A stretch of 49,211 bases of DNA from contig JAUIJH010000021.1 of NCBI GenBank assembly GCA_030431335.1, positions 1 through 49,211 on the forward strand, given 5' to 3'. This DNA comes from Alphaproteobacteria bacterium. GTDB taxonomy: Bacteria; Pseudomonadota; Alphaproteobacteria; Rhizobiales; Amorphaceae. Within the stretch, counting starts at the first letter, position 1. The number at the start of each line of letters is the position of its first letter. Shown one piece after another: positions 16,189-24,968 of this stretch. Made by a program: the position numbers and the translations under genes. The notes below the pieces were generated by a model. The model was not told where the DNA came from. It made no database searches and saw nothing but the letters and a program-made list of their open reading frames with translations.

Positions 16189-18872
16189 CAATACTTCTCC
16201 CGCGCTGTGTCGACCTTGCCGAGGATGGTGCGGTCGAGGTTGCGGTCGTACTGGTCGAGCCCGGCCCGCACGGCGCGGCTGCTCTCGCGCAACGCCACCG
16301 GACGCGAGGCGCGCTCCACCGCCGTCTGGAACCCGCCATCGGCATCGAACCGCGACACGATCTCGATCCGGCCGCCACCGCCGCCGACGGCAACCGGCGT
16401 CAGCGCCGCGCCGCCGAGGAGGCGCGCCGGCGTCGCAATGCCGCCCTCGGCGAAGGCGGGTACGCGCCCTGCGTTGATCGCGGCAAGGAGGCCGCCATAG
16501 CGCCGGGTCGCGCGCGCATTCACCACGAACTCGCCGTCGCTCAGCATCGCCGGGATCGCATCGGACTTCGGCCCGCCCGGACCGCGCACCGCGCCGCCGG
16601 CCGCGAGCCGCACCGGGCCGCCCTCGGCGAACTTGAAGAGGCTTCCAAAAATCCCGCCGCCGAACAGCTTGCCCAGCGGCCCCGAGCCGAACAGTGCGCC
16701 CTGGATCAGCAGGCTCGCGAGCTGCTTGATGAGCGACTTGATCGCGTCCTCGGCGTTGCCGGCGCCGGAGATGATGTCGAGGAAGGTGTCGGCGATCGGC
16801 TGGCCGACCGCCTGGAACGCCTGGCCTATCTCCGAGGCGCGCTCGGCGACCCGCTGCTGCGAGGCCGCGAGGTCCTCGTTCGCCGCCTTGAGATCGAACA
16901 CGGCCGCCACCTCGGCGCGGATCGCGGCTTCCATCTCGGCTGTGACGTCGACTCCGGCAGCGCGCAGCTGGTTGAGTTTTTCCCGGACGAGCTGCTCTTC
17001 GTTGAGCGCCGCGTTCACCTCCTCGAGCGAGAGCTTGCCGGTCTCGAGGAACTCGTTCTCGAGCCCCGCCATCTCGAGCTGAGCCGCGAGCGATTCGTTC
17101 ACGGCGTCGATCGCGGTCTGCTGCCGCTCGCGCTCGGCGTTCTGCTGTTTTAAGAGCTCGAGCCGTTCCTGGTCGGCTTTTGCCGTGAGGTCGCGGCGAT
17201 CGGCGGGAACCGGTAGTGCATTAGCGCCGCGCACGCGTCCGCCGTCGGGGCCCATCGACTCGATGTGCCAGTCTTCGTTCGACAGCGGGAACTGCAGACC
17301 GAACTGCGCCGCATTGTCGTGCACCCACTGGCGCGCCGCGTCGCTCCCAAAGCCGAGATCGGCGGCGAGGCCCACGTTGTGATTGGAGCGGCCCGGCGGC
17401 GCCACCCAGCGTCGCGCCTCCGCTTCGCTGCCGTACTTCCGCACCGCTGCGGCGAAGAGCTCGGCCTGGCGCTCGATTGTGCGGAAGCCGGAGTTCACCT
17501 TGATCTCGTGGCCGGCCTCGCGCGCCGCGGCGGCCAGCGCCGACAGCGAGCTCTCGAACGCCGAGTTGAGCCCGGCGACATTGGCGAGCGGCGCCGCCGC
17601 ACTTGGCGCGGACGGAGGCGTGATCGTGATCGACGGGATCTGGCCGAGCGAGGCCTCCATCGCTGCGAGCGCGGCGTTCGCCTGCGCGAGCTCCTCGTGC
17701 AAGGCGGCTGCCGTCTCCTTGGCGACGCGGAGGCCTGTGATGCCCATCTCGCTCTCTGGCAGGCCGGCGAGCTCGTCGGCCTCGGCGAGCCGCGCCTGCA
17801 GCTCGGCCACCTTGCTTCGCTGCTCGTCCAGCGCGTCGCCGAGGGCGTCCCGCAGGTTCGGGTCTAGGATCGTCATCCCGGCCGGGATGTTCATGAGCCC
17901 CTGGCGCGCGAGGATGCGATTGAGCTTGGCAAAACCCTCGCTGTTGCCGATCCTTGCGAGGAAGTTCTCCGCCGCTGTCACCCAGGACTGGATGTTGTGT
18001 GCGATGGCGAGCGTCTGCGAGGCGACGTCGACAAGGCCCTGTTTGAGCCGCGTCTCGACGACGGCCGCGATCGCCTGGAACTCGCGGTCGACCTCGATCG
18101 CCTTGGCCGCCACTTCGTCGGACATCACGGCGCCGAGCCGGTGCGCCGCCGCGACGCTCTCGCGCAGCTTCTCGCTGCCGGCGTCGAGGAGCTGGACGAA
18201 CTGCTCGCCGCCCGTCCCGCCGAGGAGCTCGTCGAACACGCGGATCTGCCCCGCCCGGTCAAGCTCTTGGGCGCGATCGATGATGTCGAAGAGCAGCTCG
18301 GGTACGTCCTTGAGCATCTCCTTTAGCTGCGCCGCGTTGTAGCCGAGGCGGGTGAAGGACTCCGCCGCCGGGCCTTTGCCGGTCGTGATGAACTCATCGG
18401 CGCGGAGCTGCAGCTCCTTGAACCCGTCGGTGAGGGCGTCGATGTTCACGCGCTCGCGACCGAATGCGAACTTGAGCTCCTGGAACGCCTCGAAGGTCAG
18501 GCCGGCCCGCTCGGCCTCGGCATTCATGTCGGCGATCGAGGAGGCGGCCTGGTTGATCTCGCTGATGAAGGAGCCGGCGGAGAAGCCGGCGAAGAGGCCC
18601 GCGCCAGCACCCACGCCGAAGCCGGCGAGGCTCGAGCGCAGCGTGTTGCGCAGCTGGCCGAACCGCGCCGCGACGTGCCCGTTCGCCTGGTCGAAGTCGG
18701 TGCGCATCCGGCGCGCCGCACGTTCGGCCGACTGCTGGATGTCCTTGAACGCCCGCTCGGCAGCGCGCTCCGTCCGCGAGAACGTCGCATTCACCTGACC
18801 CATCCGCTGGCGGAACTGCGCATCCTCGGCGCGGATCGCATAGAGCAGCTCGCGGCGGGTCGCTGCTGTCAT
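16188..18872 (-). CDS. Tail tape measure protein with embedded M15 (VanY-type) peptidase domain
   Basis: 894 residues. The first 180 are helical and charged (FSRTERAAERAFKDIQQSAE), followed by a hydrophobic Gly/Ala segment (GVGAGAGLFAGFSAGSF) typical of tape measures. About 430-545 is a peptidase M15/VanY-like domain: SGFRTIERQAELF near 460, the metal-binding motif SNHNVGLAADL near 495 and the second ligand in EDWHIES near 532. Coiled coil follows, and the C terminus has the usual tape-measure end (EGGPVRLAAGGAVRGPGGPK, AIPAMLSDGEFVVNARA). The protein sets tail length and enters the periplasm during infection, where the M15 domain would cleave peptidoglycan peptides. It overlaps the next gene by TGATG. 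Confidence 0.9.
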   Translation of the reverse strand: MTAATRRELLYAIRAEDAQFRQRMGQVNATFSRTERAAERAFKDIQQSAERAARRMRTDFDQANGHVAARFGQLRNTLRSSLAGFGVGAGAGLFAGFSAGSFISEINQAASSIADMNAEAERAGLTFEAFQELKFAFGRERVNIDALTDGFKELQLRADEFITTGKGPAAESFTRLGYNAAQLKEMLKDVPELLFDIIDRAQELDRAGQIRVFDELLGGTGGEQFVQLLDAGSEKLRESVAAAHRLGAVMSDEVAAKAIEVDREFQAIAAVVETRLKQGLVDVASQTLAIAHNIQSWVTAAENFLARIGNSEGFAKLNRILARQGLMNIPAGMTILDPNLRDALGDALDEQRSKVAELQARLAEADELAGLPESEMGITGLRVAKETAAALHEELAQANAALAAMEASLGQIPSITITPPSAPSAAAPLANVAGLNSAFESSLSALAAAAREAGHEIKVNSGFRTIERQAELFAAAVRKYGSEAEARRWVAPPGRSNHNVGLAADLGFGSDAARQWVHDNAAQFGLQFPLSNEDWHIESMGPDGGRVRGANALPVPADRRDLTAKADQERLELLKQQNAERERQQTAIDAVNESLAAQLEMAGLENEFLETGKLSLEEVNAALNEEQLVREKLNQLRAAGVDVTAEMEAAIRAEVAAVFDLKAANEDLAASQQRVAERASEIGQAFQAVGQPIADTFLDIISGAGNAEDAIKSLIKQLASLLIQGALFGSGPLGKLFGGGIFGSLFKFAEGGPVRLAAGGAVRGPGGPKSDAIPAMLSDGEFVVNARATRRYGGLLAAINAGRVPAFAEGGIATPARLLGGAALTPVAVGGGGGRIEIVSRFDADGGFQTAVERASRPVALRESSRAVRAGLDQYDRNLDRTILGKVDTAREKY

Positions 18873-18873
18873 T

Positions 18874-19041
18874 CTACCGGCCCTTCCGCTTTAGAATCAT
18901 CTCGCGGAACTCCTCGTCGGAGGGCGCCGGCGGCTTGCCATGCGCCTCCTGCCAGCCTTCCGCGACGGCAATCCACTCGGCGAGCGACATCGCCGCGATC
19001 TCGGCCGGCTTCAGCCCCATCACCACGCCGTTCGCGATCAT
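18874..19041 (-). CDS. Small tail assembly chaperone (DUF2376-like)
   Basis: 55 residues from the ATG at 19041, overlapping the stop of the preceding gene as ATGA and ending two bases before the tape-measure start. The sequence MGLKPAEIAAMSLAEWIAVA followed by APSDEEFREMILKRKGR resembles the short GTA-type tail chaperone lying between GTA_gp10-like and tape-measure genes. Such proteins prime tape-measure folding. Short but well supported by overlap, position and codon use. Confidence 0.75.
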   Translation of the reverse strand: MIANGVVMGLKPAEIAAMSLAEWIAVAEGWQEAHGKPPAPSDEEFREMILKRKGR

Positions 19042-19418
19042 GCGGGCGACGGGGAGGCGCTCGCCGTCGCCCCGCCGCCCTGATGTTTTCCCGCGACGAG
19101 ATCCTCGGGGAGGTAGAGGGCCGCGCCATAGATCACCTGCGCCGTCTCCCAGTTCTCGGCGAACGGCGGACGCAGGACATAACGGGATACGAGGCGCCCG
19201 GCCTCGCTGGCCTCGAGGCCTTCGCCCTCGAGGCCGTAGCGGATCACCTTGGCGACCATGTCGATGCTGCAGGTCTCATTCGAGAGGCGCCGCCAGATCT
19301 CGAGATATCCGCAGCCGCACTCCGCTTCGAGCGCGCGGATCTCACCGATGCCGAGGCGGAAGGCGCGCTCCTCACCTGCCCACGTCAGCATCACGCGCCC
19401 GTTCCAGGTTGGCTCCAT
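19038..19418 (-). CDS. GTA_gp10-like tail protein / tail chaperone
   Basis: 126 residues from the ATG at 19418; a GTG one codon upstream is also possible. The core FRLGIGEIRALEAECGCGYL and IDMVAKVIRYGLEGEGLEAS pattern is that of the GTA gp10-like family (tail chaperone function, immediately before the DUF2376-like gene). The C-terminal 15 residues are low complexity (ATASASPSPA). It overlaps the tail-tube stop as TGATG and the next gene as ATGA, so the set tube, gp10-like, chaperone, tape measure is one coupled unit. Confidence 0.75.
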   Translation of the reverse strand: MEPTWNGRVMLTWAGEERAFRLGIGEIRALEAECGCGYLEIWRRLSNETCSIDMVAKVIRYGLEGEGLEASEAGRLVSRYVLRPPFAENWETAQVIYGAALYLPEDLVAGKHQGGGATASASPSPA

Positions 19419-19882
19419 CACGAGGCGGCGTCCGTCCAGGTGATCTTGCTCGCGGACTGCAGCTCGACCGTTGCGACCAGCATGCCGCCCTGGTCCTCGA
19501 CGTTGCCGCGCGTCTCGAATGTCGTCAGCAGGAATGGCCCCTCGTAGTGGCCGCCGTTGCGCGCAGCCGAGACGGCGTACTCAACGCGGATCGTCTTGCG
19601 GCTCATCGACAGCAGCCACTCGCGCCAGTCGTCGAACTCGTGGAGGTCGAGCTTGCCTGTGCCGGAGATGGTGGCGGAGAGACCCGTGCCCTCGCGCTCC
19701 ATCCAGGCTGCGGCGGCTGCGTCGGTGCAGTCGAACACCGGCGTCTCGCTCGAGCTCGTGGTGAACGAGATGCCCTTGTCGGTGCGCAGGAGGCAGGACG
19801 CTGTGAACGCCTCGGTCGGCGTCGCGCCGTCGCCGAGGCTGATGATGAGGTCGGACCATTTTGCCGTATCGGGCAGGGCCAT
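19418..19882 (-). CDS. Major tail tube protein
   Basis: 154 residues from the ATG at 19882. The protein is beta-rich, with blocks TSSSETPVFDCTDAAAAAWM and TGLSATISGTGKLDLHEF, and ends with a strand-rich YEGPFLLTTFETRGNVEDQG region. This is the pattern of TP901-1/GTA-type major tail proteins, which stack as hexamers around the tape measure. It sits between the tail completion gene and the gp10-like gene, in the conserved siphovirus order. Confidence 0.8.
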   Translation of the reverse strand: MALPDTAKWSDLIISLGDGATPTEAFTASCLLRTDKGISFTTSSSETPVFDCTDAAAAAWMEREGTGLSATISGTGKLDLHEFDDWREWLLSMSRKTIRVEYAVSAARNGGHYEGPFLLTTFETRGNVEDQGGMLVATVELQSASKITWTDAAS

Positions 19883-19895
19883 CGCCGGTTCCTTT

Positions 19896-20333
19896 TTATA
19901 AGGCAGTTGTAGGATCGCCCGTCGCCGTCTGGGCTCGGACGGTGAACGTCATGAGGAGGCGGCCGACACGGCGATCGCCGGCGACGTCGACCGCCTTCTC
20001 GGTGTTGTGCAGCACGGTGTCGGTGGCGAGGCCGCCGAAGCTGTCGTCGTGGTCGATGGCGACCTCCACCTCGGCGGCGATCTGATCGAGCGCGTCCTCG
20101 AGTTCGTCGCCGCCCGCCGCCCACGCCTCGACGAGGAGGTCGATGGAGCGCACCAGGCCGCCGCATTCGGCATCGCCATATCGGGTGGAGGCCTCGTTCC
20201 AGGTGGTGATGCGCAGCGCCGGATAGTCGCCTTCGCCGAGCGCGTAATAGTGCTTGAAGACGCGCGGGCCTGTCGTCGCGAGGCCGGTGAGGCGCGCCTC
20301 CGCCGCCTCGCGGATCCGCTGGCGGATGTGCAT
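19896..20333 (-). CDS. Tail completion/terminator protein (gpU/DUF3168-position)
   Basis: 145 residues from the ATG at 20333, overlapping the previous stop as TGATG. Starts MHIRQRIREAAEARLTGL, then a strand (PRVFKHYYALGEGDYPALRI), a RSIDLLVEAWAAGGDELEDA block and a closing strand LLMTFTVRAQT. This alternation of helix, strands and a conserved acidic helix is that of minor tail or tail-terminator proteins placed just before the tube gene. No close family can be named by eye. Confidence 0.7.
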   Translation of the reverse strand: MHIRQRIREAAEARLTGLATTGPRVFKHYYALGEGDYPALRITTWNEASTRYGDAECGGLVRSIDLLVEAWAAGGDELEDALDQIAAEVEVAIDHDDSFGGLATDTVLHNTEKAVDVAGDRRVGRLLMTFTVRAQTATGDPTTAL

Positions 20334-20641
20334 CAGAGGTGCTCCAGGAAAACGTGCGAGATGCCGGTGCCGTCCGGGTGGATCTCGGTGACGCGGTAGG
20401 AGATCGACTCGAGGACGACGGTGTCGCCGTAGCCGGCGCCGGCTGGCAGGTCGGCGCTCTGCATCGTGATCGCGAGACCTCGGGCGGCGACGCCGGTGCC
20501 GAGCCGTTCGGCTGGCTCGAGGAAGCCGGCGTCGGCTATCGCCGTCAGCGCGAGCAGTGCGCCGCCGGCCGGCGTGTAGGTCACCGGCACGCCCCAGTCG
20601 GCGATCATCGCCGCCCGATCGCCAGCCTCCTCGATCGGCAT
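20333..20641 (-). CDS. Head-tail joining protein (gpFII-like position)
   Basis: 102 residues from the ATG at 20641, overlapping the DUF2190 stop as TGATG. Beta-rich: WGVPVTYTPAGGALLALTAI, LAITMQSADLPAGAGYGDTV, then SYRVTEIHPDGTGISHVFLE. The ADLPAG...GDTV...YRV..I..DG.G pattern matches the small beta-barrel joiners of the lambda gpFII type found between head and tail genes. Confidence 0.75.
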   Translation of the reverse strand: MPIEEAGDRAAMIADWGVPVTYTPAGGALLALTAIADAGFLEPAERLGTGVAARGLAITMQSADLPAGAGYGDTVVLESISYRVTEIHPDGTGISHVFLEHL

Positions 20642-20976
20642 CAGATGGTGATGCCGTTGAGGCGCACCTGGACCGTCGGATCGCCGCTTTCCTGGGCGGT
20701 CACGGCGGCGCCGATCAGGTGGTTGTCGGTGGCGGTCGTCGTGACGTTACCGGCGCTGTCGTCCCAAAAAATCTTGGCGCCGGCGGCGACCGCGCCAGTC
20801 GCCTTCGGCAGCATGTAGACGCCGGTCGTCTTGATGACGACCGTCTGGCCGGCGTCGGCGGCGAACATCGCGATGCCGAAGAGGGACCCGACGAGGACGC
20901 CGTCGCCGCTCCCGACGCCGCCCGCCGGGGCCGTGACGCCGATGGATTCGCCGGAATTGAGGAAGTTTTTGGTCAT
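20641..20976 (-). CDS. Capsid decoration/cement protein (DUF2190 family)
   Basis: 111 residues from the ATG at 20976. The sequence SGESIGVTAPAGGVGSGDGV, then VVIKTTGVYMLPKATGAVAA and AKIFWDDSAGNVTTTATDNH, is a clear DUF2190 pattern. Members decorate or stabilise the capsid and are usually directly after the major capsid protein, as here (gap 87 bp). It overlaps the joiner gene start by TGATG. Confidence 0.85.
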   Translation of the reverse strand: MTKNFLNSGESIGVTAPAGGVGSGDGVLVGSLFGIAMFAADAGQTVVIKTTGVYMLPKATGAVAAGAKIFWDDSAGNVTTTATDNHLIGAAVTAQESGDPTVQVRLNGITI

Positions 20977-21063
20977 GGAGATTGCTTCCGTCAGGCGCAG
21001 ATCGAAGCGGCCCGCCGTGAGGGCACGGCAGGATGGCTCGTCTCGCCGATGTTGTTGGGGGCG

Positions 21064-23190
21064 TTACTGGCCGGCGTTCTTGAACATGCCGACGGTATCG
21101 AGCGGCGCGGCGCCGAACTCGTGGCGGACCTTGTATTCGACGCCGTCGACGGTCCAGCCGTCCTTCATCTCGAGGAACGGCTCTTGGCGGCCGTCGAGGA
21201 AGGCGACCTCGATCGTGTCGTGCATCGCGGGGTCGGCCATCAGGTACCAGGCCGTGGTGCTGGCGGTGTCTAGACGGGCGTCGGCGACGACATCGCGCAC
21301 CATGCTCCGGACGATGTTCGGCGCGCGCTGCGTCTTCGATGGGTCGAACTCGGCGTCGATCAGCGCCCGGAAGGTGCCGTAGAGCGCCACCGGCACCAGG
21401 GCGACCGAGGGCCGGATGTTGAGGACCGCATTGCCCGACGGGTCGCGCTGCAGCGCCATCGCCGAGCGCGCCGTGTCGAGCGACACCATGGTCGGCGCGG
21501 CGGGGGTGTCGGCGAGGTTGCCATGGTCGGCATGGAACATCGCGATGCCGTCGACGAAGACGGGGTTGGTGGTGATGAGCGCATACACCACGTCGCCGAC
21601 GGTGCGCTGCGCGGCGCGGCCCATCATCTCCGGCACGCGGGTGAACTCGGAGAGGTCGTCGTTGATGATCGCCTCGCGCGAGATGCCGAACATCAGGCCG
21701 AACTTGTCGACCTTGATGATGCCGTAGCGCTCGCCGATCGAGCCGTAGTGGTACTCGCCGTGTTCGGGGATCTGCTGGAGGCTCGGAAAAGCGTTGAGAC
21801 CGACGCGCTTCATCGGCTTGAAGTCCGAAGCGAAGCCGGGCCGCGCGAACCTCTGCCAGGTCTCCTCGGTCTCCTGGTAGCCGCGCAGCAGCGACTTGTT
21901 GGCGGTGTTTTCCAGGAGCGCCGCGAAATCGGAGGTGGTGTGGTAGCCGGCGCTCGACATGCGCGGCAGGAAGGCCCGGCCGACCATGCTGAGGCGGTCC
22001 ATGCCACGCGTGGACACGTTCGCCCGGGCGAGCGATTCGCGGGCGAGCTCGGCCAGCGTCAGGCCGGAGAACTCGTTGCGCTCGCCGCCCTCGAGGCCGG
22101 ACTTCGCCGCGAGCGCACGCTCGGCGCCCATGCGGAAGCGATCCGCCTCGTCGTCACCGACGCGCACGTGTGATCTCGGCGCGGTGCGGTCGGATTCGGT
22201 TGCGAGGTGATCGAGCACGGCTTCGCGTGCCGCCGCCAGCGAGCTGCCGCCGGCGACCAGGCGCTCGCGGAGCTCGGCGCCGACATTGTGGCGCTCGCAC
22301 ATCGACATGATCGCTTTGATGCGGCTGCGCTCGCCTGCGGCCGCGGCGCGTGCGTCGGCACTGGGATCATGGGCGGCCTCGCGAACCGGCTCGCGCGCTG
22401 CCTCGCGGGCTGGGGGTGGCGCGGTCTCGACGACGTCCGTCGCGACGGTCTCGGATTCCTCGTCCATATCGGACTCCTCCTGATGGAAGGCGGCGCCCAT
22501 CACCGCCGACACGGCGCCGGCGGCGCCCTGGGCCAAGGACCGCTCGTGGGCAGCGGCCAGTTTTTTGCGCGCTGCGCCGAGCCGCGCGGGATCGGGACGC
22601 GCCAGGTGCTCCGGCGCGTGCAGATAAAGGTCGTAGTCGAAGCGCATTGCGGGCTGCGCCTCGATCTCGAGGGCCTCGTCGGCGAAGCCGGCGCCGACGG
22701 CTTCCTCGGCCGTGAACCAGGTCTCGGCCGTCATCAGACCGCGGATCGTCTCGAGCGGCTGGTGCGAGCGCCGCGCGTAGATCGCGGCGGCGCTGGCGGC
22801 GATGCTGTCGAGGACGCGCGCGGTGCGCTGATGGGCGGCCGCGGTGCCGACCGTGAGGGCCGACGGATCGTGGATCATCATCATCGCGCCGCTGGCCAAG
22901 GCGATCGTCTCGCCCGCCATCGCGATGATCGAGGCGGCCGAGGCGGCAATGCCGTCGACGACGACGGCGATCGTGCCGTCGTGCTCGCGCAGCGCGTTGT
23001 AGATGGCGCGCCCGTCAAAGGCGAGGCCGCCGCCGGAGTTGAGCCGGACCGTGAGATCGCCCCGGACGCCGGCGAGCGCGCGGCGGACATCGGCGGCGGT
23101 GAAACCGCCCTCGAAGAAGTCGCCGCCGACGTCGCCATAGAGCATCAGCTCGCCGCCCACCATCAGGGACGTCGTTCGTTCGTCTGCCAT
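21064..23190 (-). CDS. Prohead protease (ClpP-like)-major capsid protein fusion
   Basis: 708 residues. The N-terminal third is a ClpP/SppA-like serine protease: LTVRLNSGGGLAFDGRAIYN, the nucleophile region DGIAASAASIIAMAG near 79-93 and the His in MMMIHDPSA near 108. The centre (about 215-310) is a charged, Ala/Glu/Arg-rich scaffold-like linker. From about 390 to the end is a Mu gpT-like major capsid protein (SRGMDRLSMVGRAFLPRMSS, GLMFGISREAIINDDLSEFT, FHADHGNLAD). The protease would cut the scaffold out during prohead maturation. Fused forms are known in related phages. The start is the ATG at 23190, 15 bp after the portal stop. The frame is intact, so this is a real fusion, not a frameshift. 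Confidence 0.9.
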   Translation of the reverse strand: MADERTTSLMVGGELMLYGDVGGDFFEGGFTAADVRRALAGVRGDLTVRLNSGGGLAFDGRAIYNALREHDGTIAVVVDGIAASAASIIAMAGETIALASGAMMMIHDPSALTVGTAAAHQRTARVLDSIAASAAAIYARRSHQPLETIRGLMTAETWFTAEEAVGAGFADEALEIEAQPAMRFDYDLYLHAPEHLARPDPARLGAARKKLAAAHERSLAQGAAGAVSAVMGAAFHQEESDMDEESETVATDVVETAPPPAREAAREPVREAAHDPSADARAAAAGERSRIKAIMSMCERHNVGAELRERLVAGGSSLAAAREAVLDHLATESDRTAPRSHVRVGDDEADRFRMGAERALAAKSGLEGGERNEFSGLTLAELARESLARANVSTRGMDRLSMVGRAFLPRMSSAGYHTTSDFAALLENTANKSLLRGYQETEETWQRFARPGFASDFKPMKRVGLNAFPSLQQIPEHGEYHYGSIGERYGIIKVDKFGLMFGISREAIINDDLSEFTRVPEMMGRAAQRTVGDVVYALITTNPVFVDGIAMFHADHGNLADTPAAPTMVSLDTARSAMALQRDPSGNAVLNIRPSVALVPVALYGTFRALIDAEFDPSKTQRAPNIVRSMVRDVVADARLDTASTTAWYLMADPAMHDTIEVAFLDGRQEPFLEMKDGWTVDGVEYKVRHEFGAAPLDTVGMFKNAGQ

Positions 23191-23205
23191 GTCGTGTTCC
23201 GATTG

Positions 23206-24735
23206 CTACTCGGTGTCGTCGCCGTCAGGCCTGGGCTCAGGCTCGGAGCCCGGCTCTTGCGCCGGCGTCGGTGTGGCCGGCGCCGAGGCGCGTCCGCCGA
23301 CGCTCGTCTCGAAGGAGAGACCGCGCCGGGTCTCGTCCTTCGTGTCGGCCTCGATCTCGTCCATCACGGTCGTGGGGTCGTAGCCGTAGGAACGGATCAC
23401 CTCGCTGCGGCTGGTGAAGCCGGCGCGGATCATGTCGACGAGGGCAGGGACCTCGTCCGCCGGGTTCACCATCTCGCGCCGCGGCGGGGTCCAGACGACG
23501 TGGGCATCGTCGGCCGCGGGGCCGAGCACCTGCGAGGACGCTTCGAGGAACCAGGCACCAAGCCGGTTGAGCAGCGTCGGTGCCAGCATGCCCCAGCGCC
23601 ACACGTCGATGTTGCGCTGGAACTCCAGCCAGCCCATCCGGGCCGAGGAGAAGTTCACCTGGCTGAGGTCGCCTGACAGCGCCTCGTAGGAGACGCCGAG
23701 GCCGGCGGCGATCGCTCGCAGCGTTACGGCCGTATAGTCGGCATAACCGTCGACCTTGGGCGGGTTGGCGATCTGCACCTGCCAGCCGGGGGGCAGGCGC
23801 TCGATCATGCCGGGCTCGAAGGACTGCTGCAGCGCGATGTCCTCGCCGCCGAGGTTCGCACCGGCGGCGCTGTCCGTGATGGCCTCGACGTCGATAGGCA
23901 TGTGGACGAAGGCCGCATAACAGGCGGCGATCTTCTGGCGGACGAGCTGTGCGTCCTCGTAGTCCCGGAAGTCGTTAAGGCGCAGCGCGATGGGGGCGAG
24001 CCAGGGCACGCCGCGCACCTGGCCGGGCCGGTCCATACGGTAGACGTGGATGATCTCCGAGGCGGGGATGCGCCGGCTCGAGGCGTACCGGCTTCGCGCG
24101 CCGGGGTGCACATCGTAGACCCAGTAGGCGACGCGGCGGCCGATCGCGTCGAACTCGATACCCTGGATGGTCGCGTTGCGTGTGCCGGTGGCGGTGCCGT
24201 CGGCCGACTGATCGAGGTGGTCGGGCTCGAGAACCTGAAGCTGCATCGGCAGGGCGAGGCCATCGGCGCCGCGACGCCAGCGCCGGCGGATGAGGACCTC
24301 GCCCGACTCAACAATGCAGCGCACCGCCTGCAGCTGCAGACCGTAGAGGTCGTGGCGGCCGTCGGCGTCACAGTCCGTCGTGTCGGCCCAGGCGCGGGCG
24401 AGCGCTTCGAGCTCCTCATGCGGCTCGCCGTCGCCCTGGCGCACTTGGGGGATGATGCCGGCGCCGATCGTGTTGTTCGCGACCACGCTGACGCCGCGCT
24501 GCGCCCAGGCGTTGTTGCGCACCAGGTCGCGGCTGACATCGCGCAGGCGATGAAGGTCGCCGCGCGTCACCGTGGTCGCGTCCGTCGACGGCGTCACCCA
24601 GCCGCGCGTGCGCCGGTTGGCACGTGCCGCCTCGTAGCGCTCCATCACCGCCAGCGCTGCGCGTGATCGCTGGCGCGCGAGCGCACGTTCCGGGCTCACC
24701 AGGGCGACAGCGCGATCGACAAGGTTCATCGGCAT
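23206..24735 (-). CDS. Portal protein (lambda gpB family)
   Basis: 509 residues from the ATG at 24735, which overlaps the gpW-like stop as TGATG; the longer open frame upstream is a shadow of other genes. Typical lambda-portal features: RDLVRNNAWAQRGVSVVANN, VESGEVLIRRRWRRG near 145, PASEIIHVYRMDRPGQVRGV near 225 and YEALSGDLSQVNFSSARMGW near 350. The C terminus is a low-complexity acidic/Pro tail (PAQEPGSEPEPRPDGDDTE). It forms the dodecameric ring at the DNA-packaging vertex. Position between the joiner and the capsid fusion is as expected. Confidence 0.93.
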   Translation of the reverse strand: MPMNLVDRAVALVSPERALARQRSRAALAVMERYEAARANRRTRGWVTPSTDATTVTRGDLHRLRDVSRDLVRNNAWAQRGVSVVANNTIGAGIIPQVRQGDGEPHEELEALARAWADTTDCDADGRHDLYGLQLQAVRCIVESGEVLIRRRWRRGADGLALPMQLQVLEPDHLDQSADGTATGTRNATIQGIEFDAIGRRVAYWVYDVHPGARSRYASSRRIPASEIIHVYRMDRPGQVRGVPWLAPIALRLNDFRDYEDAQLVRQKIAACYAAFVHMPIDVEAITDSAAGANLGGEDIALQQSFEPGMIERLPPGWQVQIANPPKVDGYADYTAVTLRAIAAGLGVSYEALSGDLSQVNFSSARMGWLEFQRNIDVWRWGMLAPTLLNRLGAWFLEASSQVLGPAADDAHVVWTPPRREMVNPADEVPALVDMIRAGFTSRSEVIRSYGYDPTTVMDEIEADTKDETRRGLSFETSVGGRASAPATPTPAQEPGSEPEPRPDGDDTE

Positions 24736-24968
24736 CACCGGCGCTCGAACACTGCGTAGCGGGTGCGCGACGTGCCGCTCGCCAGCTGGCGCACCCAACC
24801 ATTCCAATAATCGACCTGCTTGCGGATCTCGGCGACGTCGGCACGGGTCAGCGACCGCGAGCCCGTTGCCGTCGTGATGGTGTAGCTCTGGCCGGCGGCC
24901 ACCGCCGCGTCGGCCGCGAGCCACAGCTCGAGCCGCTCCTCGGCCGTCTGCAACGTAATACCGGGCAT
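24735..24968 (-). CDS. Head-to-tail joining protein, gpW-like
   Basis: 77 residues from the ATG at 24968, overlapping the terminase stop and, at its own end, the portal start (both TGATG). The sequence TAEERLELWLAADAAVAAGQ, then YTITTATGSRSLTRADVAEI and KQVDYWNGWVRQL, is the phage gpW/gp16 pattern: two helices around a beta hairpin with SRSLTRAD. In lambda, gpW sits at the same place between terminase and portal. It plugs the portal after packaging. Confidence 0.85.
   Translation of the reverse strand: MPGITLQTAEERLELWLAADAAVAAGQSYTITTATGSRSLTRADVAEIRKQVDYWNGWVRQLASGTSRTRYAVFERR

Noticed and set aside
22207..23676. 489-codon plus-strand frame opposite capsid and portal
   Set aside because: Antisense shadow; no recognisable domain and no ribosome binding site.
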